From Rhynchopus sp. YZ270_cl-10 (lineage: Eukaryota > Euglenozoa > Diplonemea > Diplonemida > Diplonemidae), in the NCBI GenBank assembly GCA_964035575.1, contig OZ037840.1:1426001-1490000 (forward strand): a stretch of 64,000 nucleotides of DNA, in the 5' to 3' direction. The translations under genes were made by a program, and so were the position numbers. This document shows positions 30,205-41,645 of the stretch, piece after piece. The notes beneath the pieces were generated by a model, which was given only the letters and a program-made list of their open reading frames with translations, was not told where the DNA came from and did no database searches. Position 1 is the stretch's first letter. Every line of letters begins with the position of its first letter.

Positions 30205-30430
30205 TGGACACACATGTGACCCCACCGTGGAGAGCAATCGGCTCGTGCAATCAAAAGAAAGCAGAGAAAAGGGGAAAGAAAAAGAAAAAAGTTGCGTACC
30301 ATGCGCCTGCGGCGCTATCTGTTCCCTACCCCCCGTGATGTACTTATGTATATTCCACCTGATTTTGCCGGTGTTTTCCGGTGTTAGCCGGTGAAGTCAC
30401 GGCATTGGGTACTGGGTACACTCACTTCGT
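30205..30430 (+). repeat. SINE-like dispersed repeat, copy at 30.2 kb
   Basis: Starts GGACACACATGTGACC and includes GAGAGCAATCGGCTCG, an A/G-rich stretch, GCGCCTGCGGCGCTA and GCCGGTGAAGTCACGG. Near-full copies are at 30205 and 40203, a shorter one at 48043, and fragments at 13660, 18125 and 35465 (inverted). Its insertion separates two pieces of a terminal repeat seen intact near 32.8 and 62.5 kb. No Pol III A/B box pair was confirmed, so 'SINE-like' is descriptive. Bases 30431-30696 are GC-richer unique sequence without a clear gene. Confidence 0.7.
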
Positions 30431-30825
30431 CATTGTACTAGCCCAGGGAGGGTTCCCGGCTACCGGCAAGGTCTCTTCCAATCTGTACCCCAGTTTCCTA
30501 GGGGGCTTCACTGGCTCGGGCTCCAGTAGTTCCCTCCGCACATGTAATGTGCCTGCCTTCGGCACCCAGGGTAGCATTCCCAGCACCTTTTACCCTCAGG
30601 TCAGACCTTCATAGAGTTCCAGGAGGAGTGCCACAGAAGGGTCCCCGGATGCGATTTAACGTCCAGCCCAGGACGAGAGGGGCTGAGCAGGGATTTTTTT
30701 AAATTTAGGTGAAAAAATCCACTAAGGTGGGCGTGCCTGGCCGCAAATCGCCTTGGGGATCACCAAAATATCCCATTGGTACCGGGTACCGTGGGTACCC
30801 AGGTATACGCAAACCCGCAAATACG

Positions 30826-31152
30826 GTACACACGTACACACGTACACACGTACACACGTACACACGTACACACGTACACACGTACACACGTACACACGTA
30901 CACACGTACACACGTACACACGTACACACGTACACACGTACACACGTACACACGTACACACGTACACACGTACACACGTACACACGTACACACGTACACA
31001 CGTACACACGTACACACGTACACACGTACACACGTACACACGTACACACGTACACACGTACACACGTACACACGTACACACGTACACACGTACACACGTA
31101 CACACGTACACACGTACACACGTACACACGTACACACGTACACACGTACACA
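30826..31152. repeat. (GTACACAC)n satellite, about 41 units
   Basis: Uninterrupted 8-bp repeat within the left half of the composite element. It begins directly after the terminal-repeat copy at 30697-30790 and ends in a TATTACC plus C-run block. Confidence 0.98.
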
Positions 31153-31439
31153 GGTAGGTGTCTATTACCCCCCCCCCCCCCCCTTGGGTGTCTATTACCC
31201 CCCCCCCCCCCCCCTTATATTACCCCCAAAACCCGAATATGACCCTCAAGGGGGGGGGGTAGGGGGGGCCGTCCGGCCGTTTTTGCTGTCCAAAACCACT
31301 TTTTTCGTAAAAACCCGCGAAAAACCCGAAAAAACACCCAAAAATCCCCCCAAACCCCCAAAAAATCACCCAAAACCACGAAAAACACACTTTTGAGCAC
31401 TATTTCGTACTTTTTCCTGATTTTTTGGTGTTTTTTCCC

Positions 31440-32880
31440 GCTTTTTCCGCCTTTTTCCATGGAATTATACCCCCTAATATGCCAAGAGAATCCCTGTACT
31501 GCTCACTGAGACAGCATAGCGACCAGAGGCTCCTTATTCATCGTACCGGTGTCTTCGTCGTCAAGGGGTGTACAATCTTCCGCAAATTCCTGCATCTCTG
31601 TCTTTGTGAAGAGATGAAGCACTCTAGTGTTGTACTTTTCAAGTTGCTACTTCTGGGTGCTTTGCATGGAACTGCCTTTGTGGTGCGCTTGGTGTATCCT
31701 GCGGCAAGTTCTTCCCTTGAGAGAGACGGAACCCAACCTAGACTGTAGAGGATGTCTAGGTTTCAACCTCAGTGCGGCGGTGTTGTCGGGGTGCTGGCTC
31801 CTTCCGTGGTGGCTTGCAACTTGGTCAAGGACGCCGACAACGGATTCACACGAATCATTGGTTATGGGAGGAGGCAAGCAAGGCTTTACTGCACTTAGGC
31901 ACAGGATACGTTGTCATTTTCAGGGACCAAAAAAGTCCTAGCAAGTGTTGCAAGTACGATTTTACACAGCTCAGGAGGTCTGTCGGGCAGTTCGGAGGGA
32001 TTTAGACACTTCTGCGACTGCCTGAACACGCCTTTTGGGTTTTTGGGTTTTGGGTGCGAAAAACGTCAAAAAAGGGGAGGAAATACCGTTATTTTAAGCG
32101 TTGCAGACGCAAAAAAAACACCCTCAAAAACCCCCTAGGGACCCCAAAAAGCTGCAAAATCCACACATTTCCACCTCGGGACCTCATTGGAGGTGGACTG
32201 AGGTTTTTTTTTGGTACATAAATGGTCTTCTGCTAGGCGTTGCATAGCCGTTGCGAAAGTGTTGCAAAAGTGTTGCATGGCCTATAAAACCCTCCCAAGT
32301 GCCCAAAATGCTATTTTTCACCCTACATGAGGTCTGGGGGACATTTTCCTGGGTGTTTGGACACCATTCCGACTGCCTTAGCACTTTTTTGGGGGTTTTC
32401 AGGTACAAAAAAAGTCAAAAAAATGACTAAAAAAAGGGTACTTTTAAGCGTTTGGGGCACACACACCCACTGCAAAATGCATCTGGGGCCCCCACAGGAC
32501 CCCTAAAAGCTGTAAAAACCATATATTTCCACCCTGGGACCCCACCGGATGTGGACCGAGGTGTTTTTCGGGTGTTTAGAAGGAATTTTGTCTGACTGGA
32601 AAATTTTTTTGGTAAGTGTTGCATTTTGGCCATCTTGGTGACGATCTGGTGACGCCATTTTTGGAGATTTTTCACAAAAAACCGATTTTTTTTAACCAGG
32701 AAAGTCTCTGTAGAGGTTGTCAGGTGGTTTAATGGGATATTTGGGTGATCCCCAGGGCGATTTGCGGCCAGGCACGCCCACCTTAGTGGATTTCTTCACC
32801 TAAATTTCAAAAAAATGGGTTTTGGACAGCAAATCCTTAAGGAATTCCTTATACGTGGCCCCCCCTAAGGGGGGGGGGGG
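31440..32880. repeat. 1.4-kb repeat Y, copy 1
   Basis: Present inverted at 62488-64000 with scattered differences. The right end carries CGTGG.CCCCCC, AAGGAATTCCTTAAGGATTT and a C run. On the minus strand near 31500-31630 a frame ends TKTEMQEFAEDCTPL...LVAMLSQ-stop; the same frame is kept in the other copy with a few substitutions, suggesting a captured or relic gene 3' end. Family not recognised. Confidence 0.8.
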
Positions 32881-33089
32881 GGTAATTGGCTCCCATTTAG
32901 ACTGATTATAAAGATATGTGCACGCGTGAGCCTAAAAGCTATTTACTATTTAGGTTTTCAGAATAAAAAAAGAATTTACCTGTTTTTATAAAGGGGGAAG
33001 GTAAAATAAATTTACCTGTTTTTATATACGGGAAAAATAGGGGGAGGGAAAAAAATACCTTCTTTTTTATGAGGAGAATTTCAATTTTT

Positions 33090-33262
33090 GAGTGGCTCTG
33101 TGGTGTAAAAGCTGCATTTTTACACTGTACCCTAATTTTTTTTTCGCCTGCGGCGCCATCAATGTTATTTTTTTGCTCCGCAAAAAAATAGAGTTCCGAA
33201 TATCTTCGCCTGCATTTTGCAGCCGAAAAATACAACTTTGACCAAAGCTGCAAAAAGGTCGG
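33090..33262 (+). repeat. 'CGCCTGCGGCGCCAT' family repeat, short copy
   Basis: Direct partial copy of 11101-11510, with the same TGTGGTGTAAAAG, GCTCCGCAAAAAAATAGAG and CATTTTGCAGCC blocks. Confidence 0.75.
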
Positions 33263-33964
33263 CGCACGTAGCGCGTCCGGGTTTGGAACTTTTTGCATTT
33301 CGAGGGGTCAGTGGCCCAGAATCATAGTTACATTTTACCCTGTGAAGCAACTCACTGGTGGGAATGGCCAAAAATTGTATCAACCATGAACTTGTCCATT
33401 TTTTTTCGAAATAGCCCGCTACAGCGAGGTTGAAAGCTCGGAAAACCCTCTACAACCCGTCGGTAGCTATACAACCCCTACCCCGCCAGAGGACAAATCC
33501 CCACAAAAACATAATGCCAAAAGTTACTGCAAACTAGATACTTGGCACTTCCCAAAAATTTAAGTGATGAAAATTTTGGCCATTTTTTTAAAGTGACCCC
33601 AACACAGGCTGGGATTGGCCCAAAAATGCAAGAAACAGCGCTATTGGGTGGTGCCCTGCCTCGAAAATGTGAAAAATGGGAAAACCACAAGGTAATAAAA
33701 ACAGGTAAATTTGTCTATTTAGGATAAGGAAATTCTGGAAAACAGGTACTATTTAGCCGCATGCGTGGATATGTGTGCATGAGATGCACATCCATCTTGC
33801 AAATTTTTTTTATAAGGTGACTAAGCACGAAGCATTAAGTAATCTAATCAGACTAAGCACGCAGTACGCAGCACGCAGTACGCACTAAGTACAAGAGGCT
33901 TAGGATCATCTTATAAACCTCTCTCTTTTTTCTTGAATAATTGACAAATGTGTGGACACCTCGC
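33263..33964. other. Noncoding stretch, no gene seen
   Basis: Contains text at 33540-33640 loosely related to repeat W (41524, 48205) and a run of GCAGTACGCA-type words at 33855-33890. No credible open frame. Confidence 0.4.
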
Positions 33965-34110
33965 TTTCCCCCCCCCCCCCCCCCCCCCCTAGGCATAGAT
34001 GTCATGCGAAGAGATTCTTCGGATTCTTCGTATTTTCTTCGTATTCCTCTTCGCATATTCTTCGCATTCGGAAAATGCGAAGAATATGCGAAGAAAATGC
34101 GAAGAATTTT
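33965..34110. repeat. Poly-C run followed by a TTCGCATA hairpin
   Basis: A run of about 21 C is followed by a hairpin whose arms CTTCGCATATTCTTCGCATT (34049-34068) and its complement (34074-34093) are perfect. The same hairpin with extra arm units occurs at 36009-36091. Confidence 0.75.
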
Positions 34111-34550
34111 TTTACACCAATACTTTGCCCACAAAGGGATCGAAAGTGCTAAGGTGCAGATGATCGCACTGGGAAATAAGTTGCATTTTTCTTTTATTCA
34201 CGCCGTTTCCTTTAAATTTTCAACGAGTATGCAATACGTTTGGAAAATAATTTACTATATTCGTTTGTCTGTTTTGCTCTTTTTTGTGCTCCTCCATAAC
34301 AGCTCTTCCTCTTTTTTCTGTGATATTTTGCCCCACCTTACTGTATAAAAAAGAAAACAACAGACATGGCTTCATAAATATATTGAATATCGTCAATATA
34401 TTGATTTGGTGATGAATATTATTGATTGAATATTGAAAGTATCAATAATATTGACTGAAAACTGTCAATATTTCAATAGTATTGAAATATTGATCATATT
34501 ATTGAATATTGACGTTGCAGTGCCTGATTTTTCCTTGACGGGAGGCCATG
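34111..34550. other. AT-rich AATATTGA cluster
   Basis: From about 34371 to 34515 the words AATATTGA, TCAATATT and relatives recur in both orientations, giving many small overlapping hairpins. The part before it shows no gene. Confidence 0.5.
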
Positions 34551-34782
34551 GCTGAGAATAAGACTTGGGGACCCGGGACCCGGTTATTCTCAGTGGGACT
34601 GGGCACAATATGTCGAAAACGCTGTGAAAACGCCTGAAAGCGGGTCAGGGACCCGGGCGCGGGAGGCTGGGGCATGGATGGAGGGGTATTCCCAGTCCCT
34701 AGGACTGGGACTGTACCCAGTGACCAGTACCCGTCCTAGTTCTAGTCCTGGGACAGTACCCGGGACCCGGCTTATTCTCAGC
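34551..34782. repeat. 232-bp MITE-like element, GCTGAGAATAAG termini
   Basis: Ends GCTGAGAATAAG (34551) and CTTATTCTCAGC (34782) are inverted. Inside are several GGGACCCGGG words. No coding capacity. Confidence 0.65.
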
Positions 34783-36008
34783 TCCCTTCCAGCCACAGAG
34801 TGGAGAGGCAAAGGGTCAAACTTTTCTGTTGAAGCCATGTGCGCAACATTTCAAAGATTGTGCCATAAATCGCACATTATCACAGCCAAACTATATCATG
34901 GATAGGGTAGAGCTGTGGGCTACCGCTCGTAATTCCTAAACACTTGTGTTTAGGTTTTTAAGGTTGCTGCCCTCCCAGTACCCTCCTGGTGCACCCACCC
35001 GAAAATGCACCAAAGTGTAAGATTTTTTCGGCGTTGGAAAGATTGGGCCTCAAAAATGCGAATCACCAAATCAGATCTGTGAGAGATTTGTTTTTAATTC
35101 CTATTTTCGTGTCGCGAGTTTACGTGGGAAATGCTTTAGAAACGTGCGTTCCTTAAGTACCCTGTGGGCAAAACAGGCGTTTTTCACCAAAAACCGGGAT
35201 TTTCGCCTTTTTGGGTGGCTTTTTGGGCCCATACCCGGCTATATGGACTGGGAAACGCGATTCTGGGGTGCTAGAACCAGGTCTAGGCCGCACAGGGGTA
35301 CTTCTGTGGGCAAAAACAACCCACAAAACCATGCACTGCGTTGTGTTCTGTGACCATTCAAGTGTTTTAGCTAGTGCACGAGGCGTTGCTATCGATTTGG
35401 TTTCGTTCTCGCTCATCAACCACACGAGCTAGCAAAAAATATTTAGGATTCGCAAAACCAAATTTTGTCCGCGCCGCAGGCGCACGGTGCGCTACTTTTT
35501 TATGGGAGTTGCGAACATACATTTGAAAAATCCATCCATCCACATATGAGAGGATCAGTGAGTAAATAGTTCCGCTTATGGGCCCAGGAGGCTTCCCCTG
35601 GTCAGGGGTGGGGTTTGCTGCTTGGAGAGGAGGTTGTTCTGGGTACAGAACGAGAAAAAAGAGTAGTTGAAACGTGCTAAAACGCAGTCGAGCTCATGCA
35701 AAGGGTAGGAGGTGGGTGTTCCGTACCGTAAGAGAACGGAGGCGGTTCACAACCGCTCGACGAATCACGCGACCTCTTTATACCCCAGCCTTTTTAACAG
35801 CCAAAAAAACTCTATGATTTTGCACGTGTTACCGTGGGACTCTAAGGGCAATCATGGCTCAGTTCGTAAACGTGCACGTGCCATTCAATGCCAAAATATT
35901 TATATCTCGTGTGTATTGTGTTTTTCTCGTCAGCGTTTTAAAAACAAAAATAGTAAGGTGGGACATAAATCACAGAAAAAAAGAGGAAGAGGTGTGCACG
36001 GAATATGC
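34783..36008. other. Noncoding stretch with an inverted SINE-like fragment
   Basis: At about 35465-35515 lies GCGCCGCAGGCGCACGGTGC and a following GCTACTTTTTTATGGGAG, an inverted fragment of the SINE-like family. The remaining sequence, including short frames near 35144, gives no recognisable gene. Confidence 0.45.
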
Positions 36009-36091
36009 ACTTCGCATTCTTCGCATATTCTTCGCATATTCTTCGCATATTCTTCGCATGTTGGAAAATGCGAAGAATATGCGAAGAATGC
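36009..36091. repeat. TTCGCATA hairpin, second copy
   Basis: Four tandem ATTCTTCGCAT units on the left face GAAAATGCGAAGAATATGCG on the right. Relative of the hairpin at 34049-34093. Confidence 0.7.
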
Positions 36092-36730
36092 AAAAAAATT
36101 GTGCTTCAGTTTCGGCAGCATCCATGTTGAAGTTGAAGGGCTTTAAAAAATATTTTTTTTGGGGTGCTTCTACTCACTCTGAGTGGGTGTGTGATGGATA
36201 TTCGGGACTATGTGGGGTCCGGGAGGGGTATTTTGGGGGTTTCAGGCAAAAAAACGAAAAAAATATGACCGTAACAGGGGGTGTGCAAAGTGTCTTGGGG
36301 ATGTCTTGGGGACGTCTTGGGCATTTTTTTGACCTAAAAACACCAAAAAAACACTTCCAAAAGTGTCAAATATATCCAAAACAGGTTGGAATGGACTCAC
36401 AGGCCACTTTTGGGGTATATTTGTGCCAAAGGAGGCTTTGTGATGTCAAAAAATATCCCGGTTTTTGATTTTTTTCTCGAAAAATCGCTATTTTGCCCAA
36501 AGTGGCCAAAACGTGAAAAAAGCCGTTTTTTCACTATTTTTTTCCATTTTTTTGTATTCTGGGGTGGCTTCTGGGTCGTTTTTCGACCCACAGGCCCCCT
36601 GTGACCCACTCTGAGGGTGTTTTTCACCCGCAGTTGCCTTGGAGATGGCCAGATAATGCCAAATGAATTTTCCGTGCGTTTGGTCCCAGCCAAAATGGCT
36701 GGAGTCGTATCCCCTACCCCCCCCCCCCCC
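36092..36730. repeat. 0.63-kb repeat U, copy 1, ending in poly-C
   Basis: Inverted partner of 51827-52455, apparently almost identical. It ends in CCCCTACC plus a C run at 36730; the other end is CTGAAGCACAATTT. No gene. Confidence 0.9.
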
Positions 36731-37248
36731 GGCAGTGCGAAAGTACAATACTCGGGCTACTTTGTGTGAGCTCCACGCAGCCGTTACAAGTGCCTGCGTG
36801 CGTTCGCGCAATGCAAAGGCGAGGCGTTTTGCATTTTCAACAAACAAAAAAAAGCAAGGGTACTTCTTTAGCACCCTCTGTACCTTCTTTTCATTAGAAA
36901 AAAGAATGTATATGAAATGGGGTGATCTGGGGTCTTTTTTTTCAAGATTATTCACTAGCCATTCACAAATATTCACAAAAATTCACAAATATTCACAAAA
37001 ATTCACAAATATTCACAAAAACCTACACACCCGCGTATCACGTGTTTTTCCGCCTCGTTGTGAATTTTCGTGAATTTTTGTGCTTTTTTGTGATTTTTTG
37101 TGATTTTTTTTTGGTTTTTGGTGTGGTGCATAACCGATTACCCGTGTTCCTACCAGTTTAAACGACGGCATTTGCATTTCCGAAATCCGCCCGGCCAGTG
37201 GTGGGGTCAATTTGCCGAAATGGACAAGTTCTCGTTTTTGGTCAATTT

Positions 37249-37318
37249 CACAGTATACACAGTATACACAGTATACACAGTATACACAGTATACACAGTA
37301 TACACAGTATACTGTGTA
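37249..37318. repeat. (CAGTATACA)n tandem block, about 7 units
   Basis: 9-bp repeat followed by GTATACTGTGTATAC, a palindromic switch point, before the (CAGTA)n array begins. Confidence 0.95.
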
Positions 37319-37324
37319 TACTGT

Positions 37325-37751
37325 ACAGTACAGCACAGTACAGTACAGTACAGTACAGTACAGTACAGTACAGTACAGTACAGTACAGTACAGTACAGTA
37401 CAGTACAGTACAGTACAGTACAGTACAGTACAGTACAGTACAGTACAGTACAGTACAGTACAGTACAGTACAGTACAGTACAGTACAGTACAGTACAGTA
37501 CAGTACAGTACAGTACAGTACAGTACAGTACAGTACAGTACAGTACAGTACAGTACAGTACAGTACAGTACAGTACAGTACAGTACAGTACAGTACAGTA
37601 CAGTACAGTACAGTACAGTACAGTACAGTACAGTACAGTACAGTACAGTACAGTACAGTACAGTACAGTACAGTACAGTACAGTACAGTACAGTACAGTA
37701 CAGTACAGTACAGTACAGTACAGTACAGTACAGTACAGTACAGTACAGTAC
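37325..37751. repeat. (CAGTA)n satellite, about 85 units
   Basis: 5-bp repeat; one early unit reads CAGCA, otherwise uniform. It sits in the middle of the 36919-37987 MITE. Confidence 0.97.
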
Positions 37752-37987
37752 TGCAAACCCAAAAAAAATCACAAAACCTGCACTAGCGATTCACATAAAT
37801 TCACAAAAGTTCACAAAAATTCACATAAATTCACAACACCTGCACAAAACCTTCACATAAATTCACAAAAATTCACAAAAATTCACAAAAGATCCCACAC
37901 ATGGTGTATCACGTGTGTTTTCGCCTCGTTGTGAATTTTTGTGAATGGCTGGTGAATAATCTTGAAAAAAAGTCCCCAGATCACCCC

Positions 37988-38644
37988 ATGAAACAACATT
38001 TTCAACTTCTCTCTCTCTTTTATATATCGCTCTGCGCTTCTTAGCGTGACAGTTACCCCTTTTTTTTATTTATAAATTGCATGAAAGGAAATTGAACACC
38101 GTACCTCAACTCCATTTATTTTTTTTCTATTCCGAGGTGGGAGGTAGAGCCACACTTCATCGACAGGTCGAGGTGTGTGCGTTTCACCTCTCCCTTTTTG
38201 TATTGTTTTTTTATTGTTTGCAGTAGGGAAACAACAAAAATGAGTGGGAGTGCGGTTTCAATTTTGTCTTGATCTTTTTTTTATTTCCTTGTTTTCTTTT
38301 TCTCGCTCTTCTTGACCCCCCTTTTTTAGATAACTAAGCACAGCGATGCTTAAATGATCTTTTACCCCCCCAGTGGGCCCCCCCACCCTCACCTTTTGTA
38401 GAGACGCTTGCACTATCAACGTTCACACGTTCACACCAATCACACCGCGTCGAGGACCCAACGTTTAACTGGCCTTTTCCCCCGAGCAAGAACGAGCCTT
38501 CTTGTCCATACTTTATCCAGTTTATCGTCAGATCCGGAATAGCATTTTACGAACACATTTTTTTTTTTCCTTCTTTCTCAACAAGGGCAGGGTAGTAGCT
38601 TGAAAGGTGCACTTTTCAAATGTTGCTGGTTTGCTGGTTTAGAA
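37988..38644. other. Noncoding, T-rich, no gene seen
   Basis: Unique AT-rich sequence with homopolymer T runs and one C run near 38365. No open frame of interest on either strand. Confidence 0.5.
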
Positions 38645-39055
38645 AATTTTTTTCCCCGGTTGAAAGCGGTCGTCGCGCGCTTCGCGAGCGCCTCCCTGCC
38701 AACCACTAAGTGGAGAGGCAAAGGGTAAATTTTGCGAGACAACAAAGAAAATGGAATATAATCCTGTGTTTACGGCGCTTGGTCTTGCACCTTCCACTAA
38801 CCAATACGTCTTCCAGAAGCAGGGGCTGTTGCAACGGTGGATCATTTTGAAAAAACGGTCAACTTTTTGCAGCTTTGGTCAAGTTGCATTTGCGGCTGCA
38901 AAATGCAAGGGTATTCCCTAAGACATTGTAAACTCTATTTTTTGCGGAGCAAAAAATTAATATAAAGTGGCGCCGCAGGCGAAAAAAAAATTGGGACATA
39001 GTGCAAAACATGCAGCTTTTTACACCACAGAGTCACTTAATGAACCCTTTTTAGG
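38645..39055 (-). repeat. 'CGCCTGCGGCGCCAT' family repeat, inverted copy
   Basis: Reverse complement of the repeat at 11101-11510 across nearly its whole length, including GCTTCTGGAAGACGTATTGG and the GCGCGCTTCGCGAGCGCC region. Confidence 0.8.
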
Positions 39056-39875
39056 GGTTCGCTTACGTGTGAGGCTTTCTTCTGTGAGTGGGGAAGTGGT
39101 GCGGGGGAGGCGAAAAACTGAATCCCGAATCCCACTTTTTTTTTTTATTTTTCCCCAAACCAGTAAACCAGCTCATTCTGGTTTTGAAACCAGCAAAAGT
39201 ACCCAAGCTATTTCCCTGAACAAGGGTGACGAAGCATGCGAAACGCTTTCTTGATCACCTGACACGAATTTTTCTTTCCCCTCCCCGCCCCTCCCCGCCC
39301 ATTTAAATTAAAACACTTCTTTACCTTGACAGCACTGATACACCTCAAATCGAAAAATTGAAAAGGTATTTTTCTCCAAAGCACATTATTCGCCCCCTTC
39401 CCTGCAAAAACCACACCTAGATCATCGATACAACAACAGTTGACCTGTGATGGCCCAAGGCTGTTTTCATGAGTGCACAAAAGGGGCAGTGGAGCTTTTT
39501 TTGCACAGAATGGCAACAACATTATTCCAACAATTCTATCAAACAATAAAGGGTGTTGGACCACAGCCTCCTCTATTTTACCAACACCTCTGAGTGATCA
39601 AAGTGTGGAATGTGAACGTGTTCAGCCTCCTTTTGGGGGGGAGGGGGAGGGTATAGGTGGTACATGCAGAGATTTCAGGTCCCTGATGCCACATGATGAG
39701 GGCCCTCATACAGTAGTTCTATTATCGCACTAACACCTGTCTTTTTCAAGAGATTGGGTGTGCATCGTGTCATATCATGTCAATGTTTTCTTTTATCACA
39801 TCAGCCTCGAAGTGGATGTCCAACTGCTTGGTTGGAACAAAAAGAACTCCCGAAATCCCTTTTTTTTCCTCTTTT
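39056..39875. other. Noncoding stretch, no gene seen
   Basis: Unique sequence with short unsupported frames. Nothing repetitive was recognised apart from a G run at 39636-39650. Confidence 0.45.
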
Positions 39876-40070
39876 ACCTAAAGGGGGGTGGGGGATAAAA
39901 CAATTATCCCCCGTTTTTTCTCCCCCATTTTATTTTATTTTATCCCCCACTACAGTTATCCCCCACTTCCCACACCGCGTTTTTGGTGTGGATTTTCCTT
40001 GGGGATGGGGATATTCAGGTGGGAAAAAAGAGAGATATTTTTTTTTTATCCTCCACTACAACCAGGGCAC
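39876..40070 (-). repeat. MITE-like 'GGGGGATAAAATAAAA' repeat, copy 2 (inverted)
   Basis: Inverted partner of 18461-18655. Shared blocks include ATTATCCCCCGTTTTTTCTC and CACACCGCG.TTTTTGGTGTG. Confidence 0.75.
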
Positions 40071-40202
40071 GCGCTAAATCCACACCCTCACACCCGGTAT
40101 TTTCGAGGTTTTTTCGAGGTACAAAAATTTTTTGATTACACGATTTCCTTAAGAAAACCAGAGAATCCCATATTACACAGTAAGGGCACTTCAGATAGTT
40201 TT

Positions 40203-40427
40203 TGGACACACATGTGACCCCAGCGTGGAGAGCAATCGGCTCGCGCAATCAAAAGAAAGCAGAAAAAAAGGGAAAGAAAAAAGAAAAAAGTTGGGTACCG
40301 TGCGCCTGCGGCGCTACCTGTTCCCTACCCCCCCCCCATGATGTACTTATGTATATTCCACCTGATTTTGACCATGTTTGCCGGTGTTTTCCGGTGTTGG
40401 CCGGTGAAGTCACGGTAATGGGCACTG
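40203..40427 (+). repeat. SINE-like dispersed repeat, copy at 40.2 kb
   Basis: Same family and orientation as 30205-30430. Here the end GTGAAGTCACGGTAATGGGC leads straight into a (GTACTGT)n array; in the 30.2-kb copy the same place reads TTGGGTACTGGGTACACTC. Confidence 0.8.
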
Positions 40428-41512
40428 TGTACTGTGTACTGTGTACTGTGTACTGTGTACTGTGTACTGTGTACTGTGTACTGTGTACTGTGTACTGTGT
40501 ACTGTGTACTGTGTACTGTGTACTGTGTACTGTGTACTGTGTACTGTGTACTGTGTACTGTGTACTGTGTACTGTGTACTGTGTACTGTGTACTGTGTAC
40601 TGTGTACTGTGTACTGTGTACTGTGTACTGTGTACTGTGTACTGTGTACTGTGTACTGTGTACTGTGTACTGTGTACTGTGTACTGTGTACTGTGTACTG
40701 TGTACTGTGTACTGTGTACTGTGTACTGTGTACTGTGTACTGTGTACTGTGTACTGTGTACTGTGTACTGTGTACTGTGTACTGTGTACTGTGTACTGTG
40801 TACTGTGTACTGTGTACTGTGTACTGTGTACTGTGTACTGTGTACTGTGTACTGTGTACTGTGTACTGTGTACTGTGTACTGTGTACTGTGTACTGTGTA
40901 CTGTGTACTGTGTACTGTGTACTGTGTACTGTGTACTGTGTACTGTGTACTGTGTACTGTGTACTGTGTACTGTGTACTGTGTACTGTGTACTGTGTACT
41001 GTGTACTGTGTACTGTGTACTGTGTACTGTGTACTGTGTACTGTGTACTGTGTACTGTGTACTGTGTACTGTGTACTGTGTACTGTGTACTGTGTACTGT
41101 GTACTGTGTACTGTGTACTGTGTACTGTGTACTGTGTACTGTGTACTGTGTACTGTGTACTGTGTACTGTGTACTGTGTACTGTGTACTGTGTACTGTGT
41201 ACTGTGTACTGTGTACTGTGTACTGTGTACTGTGTACTGTGTACTGTGTACTGTGTACTGTGTACTGTGTACTGTGTACTGTGTACTGTGTACTGTGTAC
41301 TGTGTACTGTGTACTGTGTACTGTGTACTGTGTACTGTGTACTGTGTACTGTGTACTGTGTACTGTGTACTGTGTACTGTGTACTGTGTACTGTGTACTG
41401 TGTACTGTGTACTGTGTACTGTGTACTGTGTACTGTGTACTGTGTACTGTGTACTGTGTACTGTGTACTGTGTACTGTGTACTGTGTACTGTGTACTGTG
41501 TACTGTGTACTG
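40424..41512. repeat. (GTACTGT)n satellite, about 155 units
   Basis: 1,089 bp of perfect 7-bp repeat in the same strand sense as the two other arrays. The last unit changes to ACTGGGTG. Confidence 0.98.
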
Positions 41513-41523
41513 GGTGTCCGAAA

Positions 41524-41645
41524 GACCTGAAAATGACCCTTGTTTACGGGTATGGGTTCATATTTTGTGAAAATTTAAGTCACCAAAATTTTGTCCATTT
41601 TTCCGTATATCCCCCACCACAGCCCGGGATTTTCTCGGAAATGCA
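41524..41645 (+). repeat. Repeat W, copy 1
   Basis: Direct copy of 48205-48325 (GACCTGAAAATGACCCTTG, GGTTCATA, TTTTTCCGTATATCCCCCA). In both places it follows a SINE-like copy, here separated by the satellite. Confidence 0.75.

Larger units (their letters stand above)
28833..32906. mobile_element. 4.1-kb composite with poly-C-flanked inverted termini
   Basis: The outer ends ATCAGTCTAAATGGGAGCC followed by AATTAC and a C run (28833-28870) are inverted at 32868-32906. Inside are a 0.8-kb palindrome, an inner pair of inverted repeats (about 30145-30205 plus 30697-30776 on the left, 32738-32870 on the right), a SINE-like insertion splitting the left inner arm, a (GTACACAC)n array and a 1.4-kb repeat. 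No transposase gene is present, so it is nonautonomous and nested. No clean target duplication was seen. Confidence 0.65.
36919..37987. mobile_element. 1.07-kb MITE with 50-bp TIRs and a satellite core
   Basis: Termini GGGGTGATCTGGGG with a following TCTTTTTTTTCAAGATTATT (36919 onward) are inverted at the right end (37987). Subterminal ATTCACAAA words repeat on both sides. Flanks ATGAAAT and ATGAAAC could be a 7-bp target duplication with one change. The interior is the (CAGTATACA)n and (CAGTA)n arrays. No coding capacity. Confidence 0.8.

Noticed and set aside
30381-30614. 77-codon frame in the GC-richer part after the SINE-like repeat
   Set aside because: Starts within the repeat, has no recognisable domain and is not conserved in the other repeat copies.
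31425-31941. Plus-strand frames in repeat Y (Leu/Cys/Trp-rich)
   Set aside because: Both copies keep frames on both strands. The minus-sense tail with acidic and polar residues is the more protein-like; the plus-strand frames look like its complement.
28833-32906. LTR-type retroelement reading of the long repeats
   Set aside because: The terminal repeats are inverted, not direct, and no gag, protease, RT or integrase sequence lies between them.
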